Positions 1 through 8,077 of a DNA stretch of 13,207 nt are shown here, piece after piece; positions within the stretch are counted from its first letter, which is position 1; each line of letters opens with the position of its first letter. Where the stretch lies: the NCBI GenBank assembly GCA_028877005.1, contig JAGWPI010000005.1, positions 1-13,207 on the forward strand, in the 5' to 3' direction. This DNA comes from Bacteroidota bacterium. GTDB lineage: Bacteria > Bacteroidota > Bacteroidia > Chitinophagales > Chitinophagaceae. The notes under the pieces were generated by a model, which ran no database searches, was not told the DNA's origin, and was given only the letters and a program-made list of their open reading frames with translations. A program made the translations under genes and the position numbers.

Positions 1-163
1 CATTTTGATTAGGGTGAAAATATTCCATAAAAGGTCTTACAGTATCAAATCCCTTATTTACAATTTCATTTTCTTCACTAGGATATAAATAAATACGTTG
101 TTGTGCAGTAAGCATAATTGAAAATTGACAAAAGAGTACCAATAAAAGAATAGAAAAACGCAT
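1..163 (-). CDS. Secreted protein, N-terminus only; probable alpha/beta-hydrolase esterase
   Basis: A reading frame opens at the ATG at 161-163 and runs off the left edge, giving 54 codons. The first 22 or so residues (MRFSILLLVLFCQFSIMLTA) form a typical signal peptide, with cleavage likely just before QQ. The mature start carries an IYLYP motif and then VRPFMEYFHP. This pattern resembles the start of secreted esterases of the acetylxylan/pectin-acetylesterase type, in which a 'YLWP ... P.L.v..P' stretch precedes the GGGY oxyanion-hole loop. That loop lies outside the window, so the assignment is an inference from the short N-terminus and the context. The start lies 14 bp downstream of the transporter stop, so the gene is probably the next member of the kdgK-eda-transporter operon. 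An esterase acting on pectin side groups would fit. The signal peptide is fairly certain; the enzyme class is not. Confidence 0.5.
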   Translation of the reverse strand, partial: MRFSILLLVLFCQFSIMLTAQQRIYLYPSEENEIVNKGFDTVRPFMEYFHPNQN

Positions 164-180
164 ATTATATATATATATTA
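164..180. repeat. (AT)6 tract between transporter stop and next start
   Basis: The short spacer between the transporter stop codon (178-180) and the next start (161-163) is almost pure alternating A and T, with six AT units at 167-178. It has no visible ribosome-binding motif. Such a tract is prone to slippage, and an unstable A/T leader is typical of translation starts in this phylum. Confidence 0.5.
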
Positions 181-1518
181 AATATTTATAATTGAAGCGA
201 ATTTTGGAACCAAAACTTTCATGATTGCCCAAGCAATAATGTAAGCAAATGCACAAAGTAAAAATAGAATTAAATAGGCAGTTTGTGGATTATATTTAAA
301 TGCATCCGTTAACCAACCGGCTAACAATTGCATCAATACACCTCCTATTCCACCAGCTAAACCACCAATACCTGTAATTGATCCTACCGCTTTTTTAGGA
401 AACAAATCGGATACTGTTGTAAATATATTGGCAGACCAAGCCTGATGGGCAGCTGCGGCAATGCAGATAACAATCAGCGCATAAATATATGCATGTGTTC
501 CAAACACTGCCACATTTCCAAAATATTGTGTGGTAATTAAGATAATAGGTAATAATGCAATAATTAACATAGCTTTCATTCTGGCTTTATATGTCTCCAT
601 ACCTTTATGAATAAAGTACATGGGGAAGCCGCCTCCCGCAACACTGCCTATAATTGCCACCCCATAAACGGTAAATAATGGTAACATAATTGCTTCACCT
701 TCCATATTGAATTGTTTTTGCATATAATCAGGTAACCAAAACAATAAAAACCACCATACCCCATCCGTTAAAAATTTTCCAATAAAAAATGACCAAGTTT
801 GCCGATAAGTTAATAATTGTAACCATGAAATTTTATAATTAATTAAACCAGTACTCATTAAGCTAGTAGCATCATCACTATGAATATATTTATATTCAGA
901 AACAGATAATCTTTTTTGTTGAGAAGGTTTGTTATAAAAAGCAAACCAAAAAATTAGCCAAACGAGTCCAATAGTACCGGTAAATAAAAAAGCCATTTGC
1001 CAACCCTCCACATACCCATTCAACCAAGTATGGGCAGCCAAGTATGGAACCAGTAGGGCAGCAATCATTGCACCAACATTAGCACCGCTATTAAAAATTC
1101 CGGTAGCTAGGGCACGCTCTTTTTTAGGAAACCATTCTGCCACTGTTTTAATAGAAGCAGGGAAATTGCCCGCCTCACCAATTCCAAATAAACTTCGCAC
1201 AATTACATGTTGATATACAGCACCACTGCATAATGCATTCAGCATCCCCATAATTGACCAAAAACTTAGTGAAAGGGCCAATCCAAGTTTGGTACCTATT
1301 TTATCAATTACAGCACCTGCAAATACAGTAACTGAAGCATATATACCGGTAAACCAAGCCGTTATAAGCGCAAAATCGGAATTAGACCATCCATACTTAT
1401 CCGATAAAATAGGTTTAAGGTAACCAATTACCTGTCTATCCATATAATTAATGGTAGTAGAAAAAAACAACAATGCTACAATTGTCCAGCGATATTTACC
1501 TATTTTAGGAACCGTCAT
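178..1518 (-). CDS. exuT: MFS hexuronate transporter, ExuT-like
   Basis: A 446-residue polytopic inner-membrane protein of the major facilitator superfamily, anion:cation symporter type, the family that includes ExuT (galacturonate/glucuronate:H+ symport). The first helix ends in NYMDRQ (24-29). A DKIGTKLG loop between helices 2 and 3 (72-79) matches the usual MFS motif A. The GIGEAGNFPASIK segment (about 112-124) is characteristic of the hexuronate/galactonate branch. Length and roughly twelve hydrophobic segments are normal for the family. Its ATG overlaps the eda stop in a 4-bp ATGA arrangement (1515-1518), which suggests translational coupling. Its place after UxaABC, KdgK and Eda points to galacturonate, perhaps also glucuronate, as substrate. 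Substrate choice is inferred from context; glucarate or related acids cannot be excluded by sequence alone. Confidence 0.88.
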   Translation of the reverse strand: MTVPKIGKYRWTIVALLFFSTTINYMDRQVIGYLKPILSDKYGWSNSDFALITAWFTGIYASVTVFAGAVIDKIGTKLGLALSLSFWSIMGMLNALCSGAVYQHVIVRSLFGIGEAGNFPASIKTVAEWFPKKERALATGIFNSGANVGAMIAALLVPYLAAHTWLNGYVEGWQMAFLFTGTIGLVWLIFWFAFYNKPSQQKRLSVSEYKYIHSDDATSLMSTGLINYKISWLQLLTYRQTWSFFIGKFLTDGVWWFLLFWLPDYMQKQFNMEGEAIMLPLFTVYGVAIIGSVAGGGFPMYFIHKGMETYKARMKAMLIIALLPIILITTQYFGNVAVFGTHAYIYALIVICIAAAAHQAWSANIFTTVSDLFPKKAVGSITGIGGLAGGIGGVLMQLLAGWLTDAFKYNPQTAYLILFLLCAFAYIIAWAIMKVLVPKFASIINI

Positions 1519-2183
1519 GTATTTTCTTTAAAGTCATGAATAATCTGCACCATTTTTTCAGCCATTTGTGTAAGTAAATCCATCTTATTTTCCAAAATAA
1601 GAGAGGTTGTAATTAACTTACTACCCAAACCTATACCAACGGCACCGGCTTTAAGCCAAGATAGTATACTTTCTTCAGTTGCATCTACACCACCGGTTAC
1701 CAAAAAATTAATGGAAGGGAATAAAGGTTGTATGGCTTGTATATAATGTGGTTGTAATACATTACCGGGGAATAGTTTCAACAAAGACCATCCTGCATTA
1801 TGGGCTATATGAATTTCGGTAGGAGTCATACAACCCGGAATCCAAAGTACTTTATGCATATAAGCAACATCAGAAACATCTGCATTAAATACCGGACTAA
1901 TTAACACATCTGCACCGGCATTAATAAATGTATAAGCATCTTGCGGCGTAGTAATGGTACCGATGCACAATAATAAATCGGGCATGGAATTATTGCGCTC
2001 ATTTACCAATAACTGAAAATTTTCTAAAGCTTTATCACCTCTGTTTGTGAATTCAATGGCCCTTATACCTCCCTTATATAAGGCATGTGCTATTGCAATA
2101 GAGATATCAGCATCAGCATGATAGTATAAGGGCAATATACCTTGCTGTTGTATAATATTGGCGGCCTGATTACGATTAAACAT
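1515..2183 (-). CDS. eda: 2-dehydro-3-deoxy-6-phosphogluconate (KDPG) aldolase
   Basis: A 222-residue class I aldolase that cleaves KDPG to pyruvate and glyceraldehyde-3-phosphate, the last step of the galacturonate route. Numbered from the chosen start, the family residues are visible: the catalytic glutamate in AIEFTNR (Glu44), the GT pair at 75-76, PGCMTPTE (116-123), and the Schiff-base lysine in LLKLFPG (Lys136). A longer frame reaches 2273, but those extra 30 residues have no family character and would overlap kdgK by 98 bp. I therefore choose the ATG at 2181-2183, where the homology begins (MFNRNQAANI). With that start the gene overlaps the end of kdgK by 8 bp and the start of the transporter by 4 bp. 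The protein is cytoplasmic. Some family members also act on 4-hydroxy-2-oxoglutarate or KDPGal, which cannot be ruled out. Confidence 0.9.
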   Translation of the reverse strand: MFNRNQAANIIQQQGILPLYYHADADISIAIAHALYKGGIRAIEFTNRGDKALENFQLLVNERNNSMPDLLLCIGTITTPQDAYTFINAGADVLISPVFNADVSDVAYMHKVLWIPGCMTPTEIHIAHNAGWSLLKLFPGNVLQPHYIQAIQPLFPSINFLVTGGVDATEESILSWLKAGAVGIGLGSKLITTSLILENKMDLLTQMAEKMVQIIHDFKENT

Positions 2184-3195
2184 ACTGTTGTATAATTTTA
2201 TGTATATCAAAAATTGTTTGACGTGTTGTGTCACCCGTTTCATGTAATTTACCAAATGCAGCTGCTGTAGCAAAATTGAGTGTAGCTTGATGTGACATGC
2301 TGTGTTTCATCCCAAAAATTAAACCTGCCATAAAACAATCACCACTGCCAACTTTATCTTTTATGGTATTTGAATACATTTCAGGAGACACATACAATTG
2401 TTTATCGGAAAATAATGTAGCATAATATTTAATACCCCTATTTTCAGTATCAAAACGAAATGTATTAGCTACGGTATTACATTTAGGAAAAGTTTGTACA
2501 ATAAACTCAGCCGTAACTAAAGCATGTTTCAAATAATCATCTTTATTACACGATACATTGTCAGATATATGAAGTGGTGCGTCCAATAAAGTTTTTGCCG
2601 ACCATATATTTCCCATAATTACATGACAATATTTTGCAAGCATTGGAACAATATCGGCAGGGTTACGATTCCCTTTCCATAAAGAAGCGCGGTAATTTAA
2701 ATCGAGAGAAATGGTAATATTCATTTGCGTAGCAACTTGCAGCATTTCTTTGCAAACAGCCACTGCTTCATCGTTTAAAGCCGGAACAATAGTAGAGAAG
2801 TGCAACCATTGTACATCAGCTAATATTTTTTTCCAATCTATCATACCAGGTTGTAAAGTAGCAAATGCAGAATTAGCCCGATCAAAATATACAGTAGTAT
2901 GCTTAACGTCGGTTCCTTGTTCCAAAAAATACAGGCCAATGCGTTCACCGTTGAAATAAATACAACTAGTATCAATACCGCTCAGTTGTATTTGTTGAAT
3001 AATATCTTTTGTCAAAAAATTATTAGGCAAAGCAGTACAATAAGCAATAGGCACCTCCCATTTTGCTAAAGCACTAGCAACATTAAATTCAGCACCACCC
3101 AAATATACCGGCATTTGATTCTGTTGTAACCAACCGCCATTTATCGAAGGAGACATTCTAAGCAACAATTCACCAAAGCATAAAACTTTTTTCAT
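2176..3195 (-). CDS. kdgK: 2-keto-3-deoxygluconate kinase (PfkB family)
   Basis: A 339-residue cytoplasmic ribokinase-fold sugar kinase that phosphorylates 2-keto-3-deoxygluconate with ATP to KDPG. The N-terminal PfkB signature GGAEFNVA (33-40) and the C-terminal ATP-site signature VGSGDCFMAG (282-291) with catalytic base Asp286 are both present. The usual GAGD anion hole reads GSGD here, a conservative change found in some PfkB kinases. The FGELLLRMSP start and SLDLNYRASLW segment (163-173) are typical of KDG kinases. The gene heads the second cluster (kdgK-eda-transporter-esterase), and its stop lies inside the eda start region (8-bp overlap). PfkB specificity is hard to read from sequence, so the KDG assignment rests partly on its link to eda and uxaABC. 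Confidence 0.88.
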   Translation of the reverse strand: MKKVLCFGELLLRMSPSINGGWLQQNQMPVYLGGAEFNVASALAKWEVPIAYCTALPNNFLTKDIIQQIQLSGIDTSCIYFNGERIGLYFLEQGTDVKHTTVYFDRANSAFATLQPGMIDWKKILADVQWLHFSTIVPALNDEAVAVCKEMLQVATQMNITISLDLNYRASLWKGNRNPADIVPMLAKYCHVIMGNIWSAKTLLDAPLHISDNVSCNKDDYLKHALVTAEFIVQTFPKCNTVANTFRFDTENRGIKYYATLFSDKQLYVSPEMYSNTIKDKVGSGDCFMAGLIFGMKHSMSHQATLNFATAAAFGKLHETGDTTRQTIFDIHKIIQQYV

Positions 3196-3434
3196 AGAAA
3201 AAAATAAAGATTAAAACAACATATAATTCCATTCAGGATTACTTTAATATTTTTAAATGAATTATCTACAATAGAATAGCTACTTAAATAAAATTATAAT
3301 TGTATCAGTTTCAAACAATATAAGTCTAAAAGAGTTTGATAGAATAATAGCTACTAATTGCTTAACTATAAATGGCCTAATTGCTTTTAGTAATTAAAAA
3401 TATTAATTGTAACATCATAATGCCCGGCCTTTAT
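3196..3434. promoter_or_regulatory. 239-bp AT-rich gap between uxaC and kdgK with direct repeats
   Basis: This is the only large gap between codirectional genes of the locus. No reading frame of note is present on either strand. It holds a 10-bp exact direct repeat, CTAATTGCTT, at 3354-3363 and 3377-3386 (23-bp period, about two helix turns). A second exact repeat, AATAGCTACT, lies at 3275-3284 and 3346-3355. A small A/T-only inverted repeat, AATTAA/TTAATT, lies at 3392-3408. A separate promoter for kdgK-eda-exuT is plausible here, and the repeats are candidate regulator sites. I see no exact TAnnTTTG element on the minus strand; TATTGTTTG at 3312-3320 has one base too many in the spacer. No G/C-rich terminator with a U-tract is visible. 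Confidence 0.35.
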
Positions 3435-4835
3435 TCACCAATTAAAATAATTTTTTGCATTATAAAAGCAAATATCCTGAATTACTTTTCCAATCCAAGG
3501 TATATCGTTTGGTAATTCACCATTTTCAATTTCTTCGCCAAACATGTTGCATAATATTCTTCTAAAATATTCATGTCGCGGAAAAGATAAAAAACTGCGT
3601 GAATCTGTCAGCATACCAACAAAACGACTTAACAAGCCCATATTAGATAGTGCATTTATTTGCTTTATTATTCCATCTTTTTGATCTAAAAACCACCATG
3701 CAGCACCAAACTGAATTTTCCCTGCTACAGTACCATCATTGAAATTTCCAACCATGGTTGCCATTAACTCGTTATCGGCTGGATTTAAATTGTAAAGTAT
3801 GGTTTTTGCCAATTTATCATCATTATCTAATTTTCCTAAAAATTTAGATAAATTCCTACTATGCCTAAAATCGCCAATAGAGTCCCATCCTGTATCCGGT
3901 CCTAAGGTATGAAGCTTACGGGTATTATTGTTTCGTAACGCACCCAAATGGTATTGTTGTATCCAACCCTTTTCCCAATCCCATTCAGCAAAATGCACTA
4001 ACATGGCTGATTTAAATTTTCGCTGTTCCACTTCATTTAAATGCTTACCTGAATGTATTTTATTAAATATGGTATCAATTTCTGAACCGGTAAATTCTTC
4101 TGCATAAATTTCTTCTAATCCATGATCGCTAACATTACAACCTAAGGAAGCAAAAAAATCGTGTCTATTTTGTAACGCGAATAAAAAGTCATCGAACGAT
4201 GAAATAGAAATATTAGTGATAGCTTCTAACTTTTTTAAGTAAGCATTAAATTTATCTGCATGGGCAACATTCATAGCATTGTCGGGCCTGAAAGCAGGTA
4301 ATATGGGTATTTCAAAACCATCATTTTTAAGCTTTAAATGATATTCAAGTGTATCAATTGGATCATCTGTGGTACAAACCGTATGCACATTCATTTTAAG
4401 CAACAAATTTTTTACAGAATATTCCTGTTGTTGCAACAAGTTATTACAGTGGTCATAAATTTTTTCAGCAGAATCGGCATTTAGAATATCAGTGATACCG
4501 AAATAACGTTTTAATTCAAGGTGTGTCCAGTGGTATAAAGGATTTCGAAGAGTATAAGGTACTGTTGCAGACCATTGCAAAAATTTATCTTTATCTGATG
4601 CATTACCGGTACAAAACTTTTCATCTATACCATTCGTTCGCATTGCACGCCATTTATAATGATCACCAGATAGCCAAATTTGTGTAAGATTTTTGAAACA
4701 AATATCATTGGCAATTTGCTGAGGAGATAAATGACAATGATAATCGATGATGGGCATTGATTCTGCAAAATCGTGATATAATTTAACCGCAGTTTGATTA
4801 TGCAACAGAAAATTTTCGTCTAAAAAAGGTTTCAT
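3435..4835 (-). CDS. uxaC: Uronate (glucuronate/galacturonate) isomerase
   Basis: A 466-residue enzyme of the amidohydrolase superfamily, close to the usual length of about 470. It converts D-galacturonate to D-tagaturonate (and D-glucuronate to D-fructuronate), the first cytoplasmic step. The metal-binding HxH pair is visible in DYHCHLSP (His33, His35). The conserved C-terminal SRSFLSFPRHEYFRRI segment (412-427) is typical of UxaC. The start at 4833-4835 lies in an A/T-rich leader without a Shine-Dalgarno motif, 48 bp after the uxaA stop, so it is probably the last gene of the first cluster. The enzyme also serves the glucuronate branch, which connects to the uxuA fragment at the right edge. 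Confidence 0.95.
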   Translation of the reverse strand: MKPFLDENFLLHNQTAVKLYHDFAESMPIIDYHCHLSPQQIANDICFKNLTQIWLSGDHYKWRAMRTNGIDEKFCTGNASDKDKFLQWSATVPYTLRNPLYHWTHLELKRYFGITDILNADSAEKIYDHCNNLLQQQEYSVKNLLLKMNVHTVCTTDDPIDTLEYHLKLKNDGFEIPILPAFRPDNAMNVAHADKFNAYLKKLEAITNISISSFDDFLFALQNRHDFFASLGCNVSDHGLEEIYAEEFTGSEIDTIFNKIHSGKHLNEVEQRKFKSAMLVHFAEWDWEKGWIQQYHLGALRNNNTRKLHTLGPDTGWDSIGDFRHSRNLSKFLGKLDNDDKLAKTILYNLNPADNELMATMVGNFNDGTVAGKIQFGAAWWFLDQKDGIIKQINALSNMGLLSRFVGMLTDSRSFLSFPRHEYFRRILCNMFGEEIENGELPNDIPWIGKVIQDICFYNAKNYFNW

Positions 4836-4883
4836 ATATTAAATTTATTCATTCAATAATAATAATAAAATATTATGAAATAA

Positions 4884-6524
4884 TCACAAACTAACACCAC
4901 GTTTCCAAGGGATAAAGTCATCTTGCTTCAGTAAAACTGCTTTGGGAATAATTTCGCCACTAGCTGCACTAATACAATATTCCAAAATTTGCTTACCCAT
5001 TTCTTCAATAGTTAAAATTCCCTCAATAACGGGGCCGGTGTTAATATCAATAATATCCTTCATTTTTTCGAAAAGAGTCGAATTACTCGAAACTTTAATT
5101 ACAGGACAAACCGGGTTACCAGTGGGTGTGCCTAGCCCTGTAGTAAATAAAATTAAATTAGCACCGCTGGCAACTTTACCCGTTGTGGCCTCAACATCAT
5201 TGCCGGGTGTGCAAACCAAGTTTAATCCTGGTTTAACAGCTTGTTCAGTATAATCAAGTACATCTACAATAGGCGACGTGCCTCCTTTTTTAGCTGCGCC
5301 TGCGCTTTTAATTGCATCGGTTATTAGTCCATCTTTAATATTTCCTGGTGAAGGGTTCATATGAAATCCAGAACCTGATTGTAAAGCGGCATTGCTATAT
5401 GTTTTCATTAAATGGATGAATTTTTGTGCTATATCCTCATTAGTCATTCTATCAATCAGTTCTTGTTCTACCCCACAAAGTTCTGGAAACTCAGCCAATA
5501 ATACTTTACCACCTAAAGCTACTAATAAATCAGCGCAATAACCTACTGCCGGATTTGCAGAAATACCGCTAAAACCATCACTACCACCACATTTAACGCC
5601 AAGCGTAAGCTTTGATAATGGTGCAGGTTTACGTTCAATTTCATTAATTTGAAGCAATCCTTTAAAAGTAGCTCTTATTGCTTCTGTAACTAATACATTT
5701 TCATTCCCCAATTGTTGTTGCTCAAATACAAAAAGTGGTTTTTCAAAATTTTGGGTATAAGATTTAATATTTTTTAATAATTCATCTAATTGCAAATTTT
5801 GGCAACCAAGACTAATAACGGTAATACCACCTACATTTGGATGATTGGCATATGCTGCTAATAATTTTCCCAAAACGGCAGCATCTTGACGAGTACCACC
5901 ACAACCACCTTGATGATTTAAAAACTTAATACCATCCACATTTTTGAATAACTTATTGACAGAAGGTGAAGATATATTGTTAAATATCACCTTGTCTAAG
6001 TCTTCATTATTTTGATAGGCTTGCTTTAAATGTTGTGTAAAATTTTTGTATTTATCACTAATCGCATATCCTAGTGTTTCTTCTAATGCATTTTTTATTA
6101 TATCTAAATTTCTATTTTCACAAAACACCGTTGGAATGAATAGCCAATAATTTGCCGTTCCAACACTTCCATCAGTTCTATGATAACCATTAAAAGTTCT
6201 ATTTTTAAATTCAGTAATATCCGGTGCATTCCAGTGATAATGGCTTTCTCTATATTGATAAGGCTCTGCTGCATGTTTTAAATTATCTGTTGTCATTAAT
6301 GAACCTGCAGGTATAAATCTTTGCGCTTTTCCAACCAAAACACCATACATAATTGCAGAATCACCGGCTTGCATATCTTGGACAAAAAATTTATGTTTTA
6401 CAGGAATATCTTCAATTAGTGTGTATTTTCCATCCTGAAAAAAAACTATCTCACCTTTTTTTAAATCACGCAAAGCTACAAGCACATTATCTTTAGGATG
6501 TATTTTTAAAATACAATTTTTCAT
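4884..6524 (-). CDS. uxaA: Altronate dehydratase
   Basis: A 546-residue cytoplasmic metal-dependent lyase that dehydrates D-altronate to 2-keto-3-deoxygluconate. An N-terminal SAF domain (about 1-82, with VALRDLKKGE at 16-25) precedes the catalytic UxaA/GarD region. Landmarks are GYHRTDGSVGTANY (113-126), NHQGGCGGTR (203-212), KCGGSDGFSG (311-320) and, near the C-terminus, GLGTPTGNPVCPVIKV. The conserved cysteines in the GGCGG and KCGG loops fit an iron-dependent site. It is somewhat longer than E. coli UxaA (about 495), with no sign of fusion. It lies 24 bp downstream of uxaB and 48 bp upstream of uxaC. The domain is shared with galactarate dehydratase, but the full N-terminal SAF region and the neighbours support altronate. 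Confidence 0.94.
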   Translation of the reverse strand: MKNCILKIHPKDNVLVALRDLKKGEIVFFQDGKYTLIEDIPVKHKFFVQDMQAGDSAIMYGVLVGKAQRFIPAGSLMTTDNLKHAAEPYQYRESHYHWNAPDITEFKNRTFNGYHRTDGSVGTANYWLFIPTVFCENRNLDIIKNALEETLGYAISDKYKNFTQHLKQAYQNNEDLDKVIFNNISSPSVNKLFKNVDGIKFLNHQGGCGGTRQDAAVLGKLLAAYANHPNVGGITVISLGCQNLQLDELLKNIKSYTQNFEKPLFVFEQQQLGNENVLVTEAIRATFKGLLQINEIERKPAPLSKLTLGVKCGGSDGFSGISANPAVGYCADLLVALGGKVLLAEFPELCGVEQELIDRMTNEDIAQKFIHLMKTYSNAALQSGSGFHMNPSPGNIKDGLITDAIKSAGAAKKGGTSPIVDVLDYTEQAVKPGLNLVCTPGNDVEATTGKVASGANLILFTTGLGTPTGNPVCPVIKVSSNSTLFEKMKDIIDINTGPVIEGILTIEEMGKQILEYCISAASGEIIPKAVLLKQDDFIPWKRGVSL

Positions 6525-6548
6525 AACATTTAATTTAAACTAGAGTAT

Positions 6549-8075
6549 TCATATTTTTTCTTGAATTATATTTTCAATAACCTGTAAAATGTTCCCCTGC
6601 AACATTTCTGTGAGGTATAATTTTACACGACTAACAAAATCGGGAACCATGGTTTGTTCCATGCCCATAAATTGCGGTTCTATTATTACTGTTTGTATTA
6701 ACCTATCCAAATTATCCGTGTTTTCCCAAAGTTGTTGCAATTGAAAAGCAAAATCATCTTGTACAACAAGTGCTTGCCGTTGATAATTTTGAACAGGTAT
6801 GCCTTTATCATTTAATTTTGTTTTCATAAATAACAAATATCCGGCAAAACCTAAAGCCATTAAATTGGGTACAGATTTAAATTGTTGCAAGTACTTTGAT
6901 ATAACTGGTACATTCCTCATTTTCATTTTAGCTGTATACTGCATGGTAATACTCGTCCAATGATGCGATATAGCAGGATTTTTAAAACGATCAATTACTT
7001 GTAAAGCAAATTGTTTGGCTTTTTGTTGCGATAATTTTTCATTTAAAATTACAGGGATGATTTCATACAACATTAAATTAGTAATGTATGCGTTAAAAAT
7101 ATGATTGTCCATAGCATCCTTTACTGTTTCAAAACCTAAAAAAAAAGCCAATCCACAAGAAAACGTGTGTGTGCCATTTAATAATCGCAATTTCAATTCT
7201 CGATACATTGCAATATCTTCATCTATAATAACACCGCTATCAGCTTCAGCAAATGACAAGATAGACTTAGTGCGAGAATTTGAAGTTTCAATAGCCCACA
7301 AACGATAGACCTCACTCATAATCATCAAATCATCCTGAAAACCTAACTGAGTACTTGCAAGTTGAGCCTCTTGCTCTGGCAATTTGCCCGGTACAATTCT
7401 ATCTACTAATGAATCACAAAAATCATTTGCTTCAAGTAGCCACTGTATAAAACCATCTTCTAAATGATTAAGTCGTGCTAATTCCAATACTATTTGTTGA
7501 AGTTTTTTTCCATTACTAACAATAAGTTCTGTTGGAATAATCACCATACCACTTTCAAAACTACCTTTAAAAATTGTGTAACGATGGTACAGGAATGCCA
7601 ATAATTTACCCGGAAATGAGCTAGGTGGAGATGCAAAAATATCGTCATCTTTTATTAATGTAATACCCACTTCCGTTGTATTAGAAATAATAATTTGTAT
7701 TGCCGGACTGGCAGCATAGGTTAAAACATCAATCCAAGCTTCATTGGCATTTAGCACACGACTAATAGCTGCGTTTACCCAGTATTCATTTACGATAGAA
7801 TTATTCTCAATACCCCGAACTGCAATGGTAAATAAACCATCTTGCTCTGCAAATGCATCGGTAGAACCTGCCTGTGTTGATTTTACAACCACAATTCTAC
7901 CATTAAACTTACCTTGCTTATTTGCCTTATCTACAAAATAGTCGGGTAAGCCTCTTAGTAAAACACCTGTCCCAAATTGTATGATTTTTTCAGGCAATGA
8001 AAAAATACTTTCACTCGGCAATGATAATCCGTTGATATTTCGAATAGTAGTAAGAACTTTTTTAGATAATTGCAT
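6549..8075 (-). CDS. uxaB: Tagaturonate reductase (altronate oxidoreductase)
   Basis: A 508-residue NAD-dependent polyol dehydrogenase of the mannitol-dehydrogenase family, which reduces D-tagaturonate to D-altronate in the cytoplasm. The N-terminal Rossmann fold opens with QFGTGVLLRG (33-42). The catalytic K-x4-N-x2-H motif is intact as Lys295, Asn300 and His303 in KLRLLNGTH. The C-terminal half is the helical substrate domain. The related fructuronate reductase UxuB shares this fold. UxaB is preferred because the gene sits directly before uxaA and uxaC. The start (8073-8075) lies 2 bp after the pectin methylesterase stop, so the two are almost certainly cotranscribed and perhaps translationally coupled. 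Confidence 0.92.
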   Translation of the reverse strand: MQLSKKVLTTIRNINGLSLPSESIFSLPEKIIQFGTGVLLRGLPDYFVDKANKQGKFNGRIVVVKSTQAGSTDAFAEQDGLFTIAVRGIENNSIVNEYWVNAAISRVLNANEAWIDVLTYAASPAIQIIISNTTEVGITLIKDDDIFASPPSSFPGKLLAFLYHRYTIFKGSFESGMVIIPTELIVSNGKKLQQIVLELARLNHLEDGFIQWLLEANDFCDSLVDRIVPGKLPEQEAQLASTQLGFQDDLMIMSEVYRLWAIETSNSRTKSILSFAEADSGVIIDEDIAMYRELKLRLLNGTHTFSCGLAFFLGFETVKDAMDNHIFNAYITNLMLYEIIPVILNEKLSQQKAKQFALQVIDRFKNPAISHHWTSITMQYTAKMKMRNVPVISKYLQQFKSVPNLMALGFAGYLLFMKTKLNDKGIPVQNYQRQALVVQDDFAFQLQQLWENTDNLDRLIQTVIIEPQFMGMEQTMVPDFVSRVKLYLTEMLQGNILQVIENIIQEKI

Positions 8076-8077
8076 AT

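Noticed and set aside
2711..2959. 82-residue plus-strand frame opposite kdgK
   Set aside because: Antisense shadow of a well-supported kinase; no family motif and no leader. The same applies to plus-strand frames at 4942-5253, 7105-7308, 7744-7941, 10179-10382 and 10785-10967.
3312..3320. TATTGTTTG on the minus strand as a promoter for kdgK
   Set aside because: The spacing differs from TAnnTTTG by one base and no TTG element lies at the right distance upstream.
3392..3408. AATTAA/TTAATT hairpin as a terminator after uxaC
   Set aside because: Only six A/T pairs and no U-tract after it on the minus strand; expected often by chance in DNA this AT-rich.
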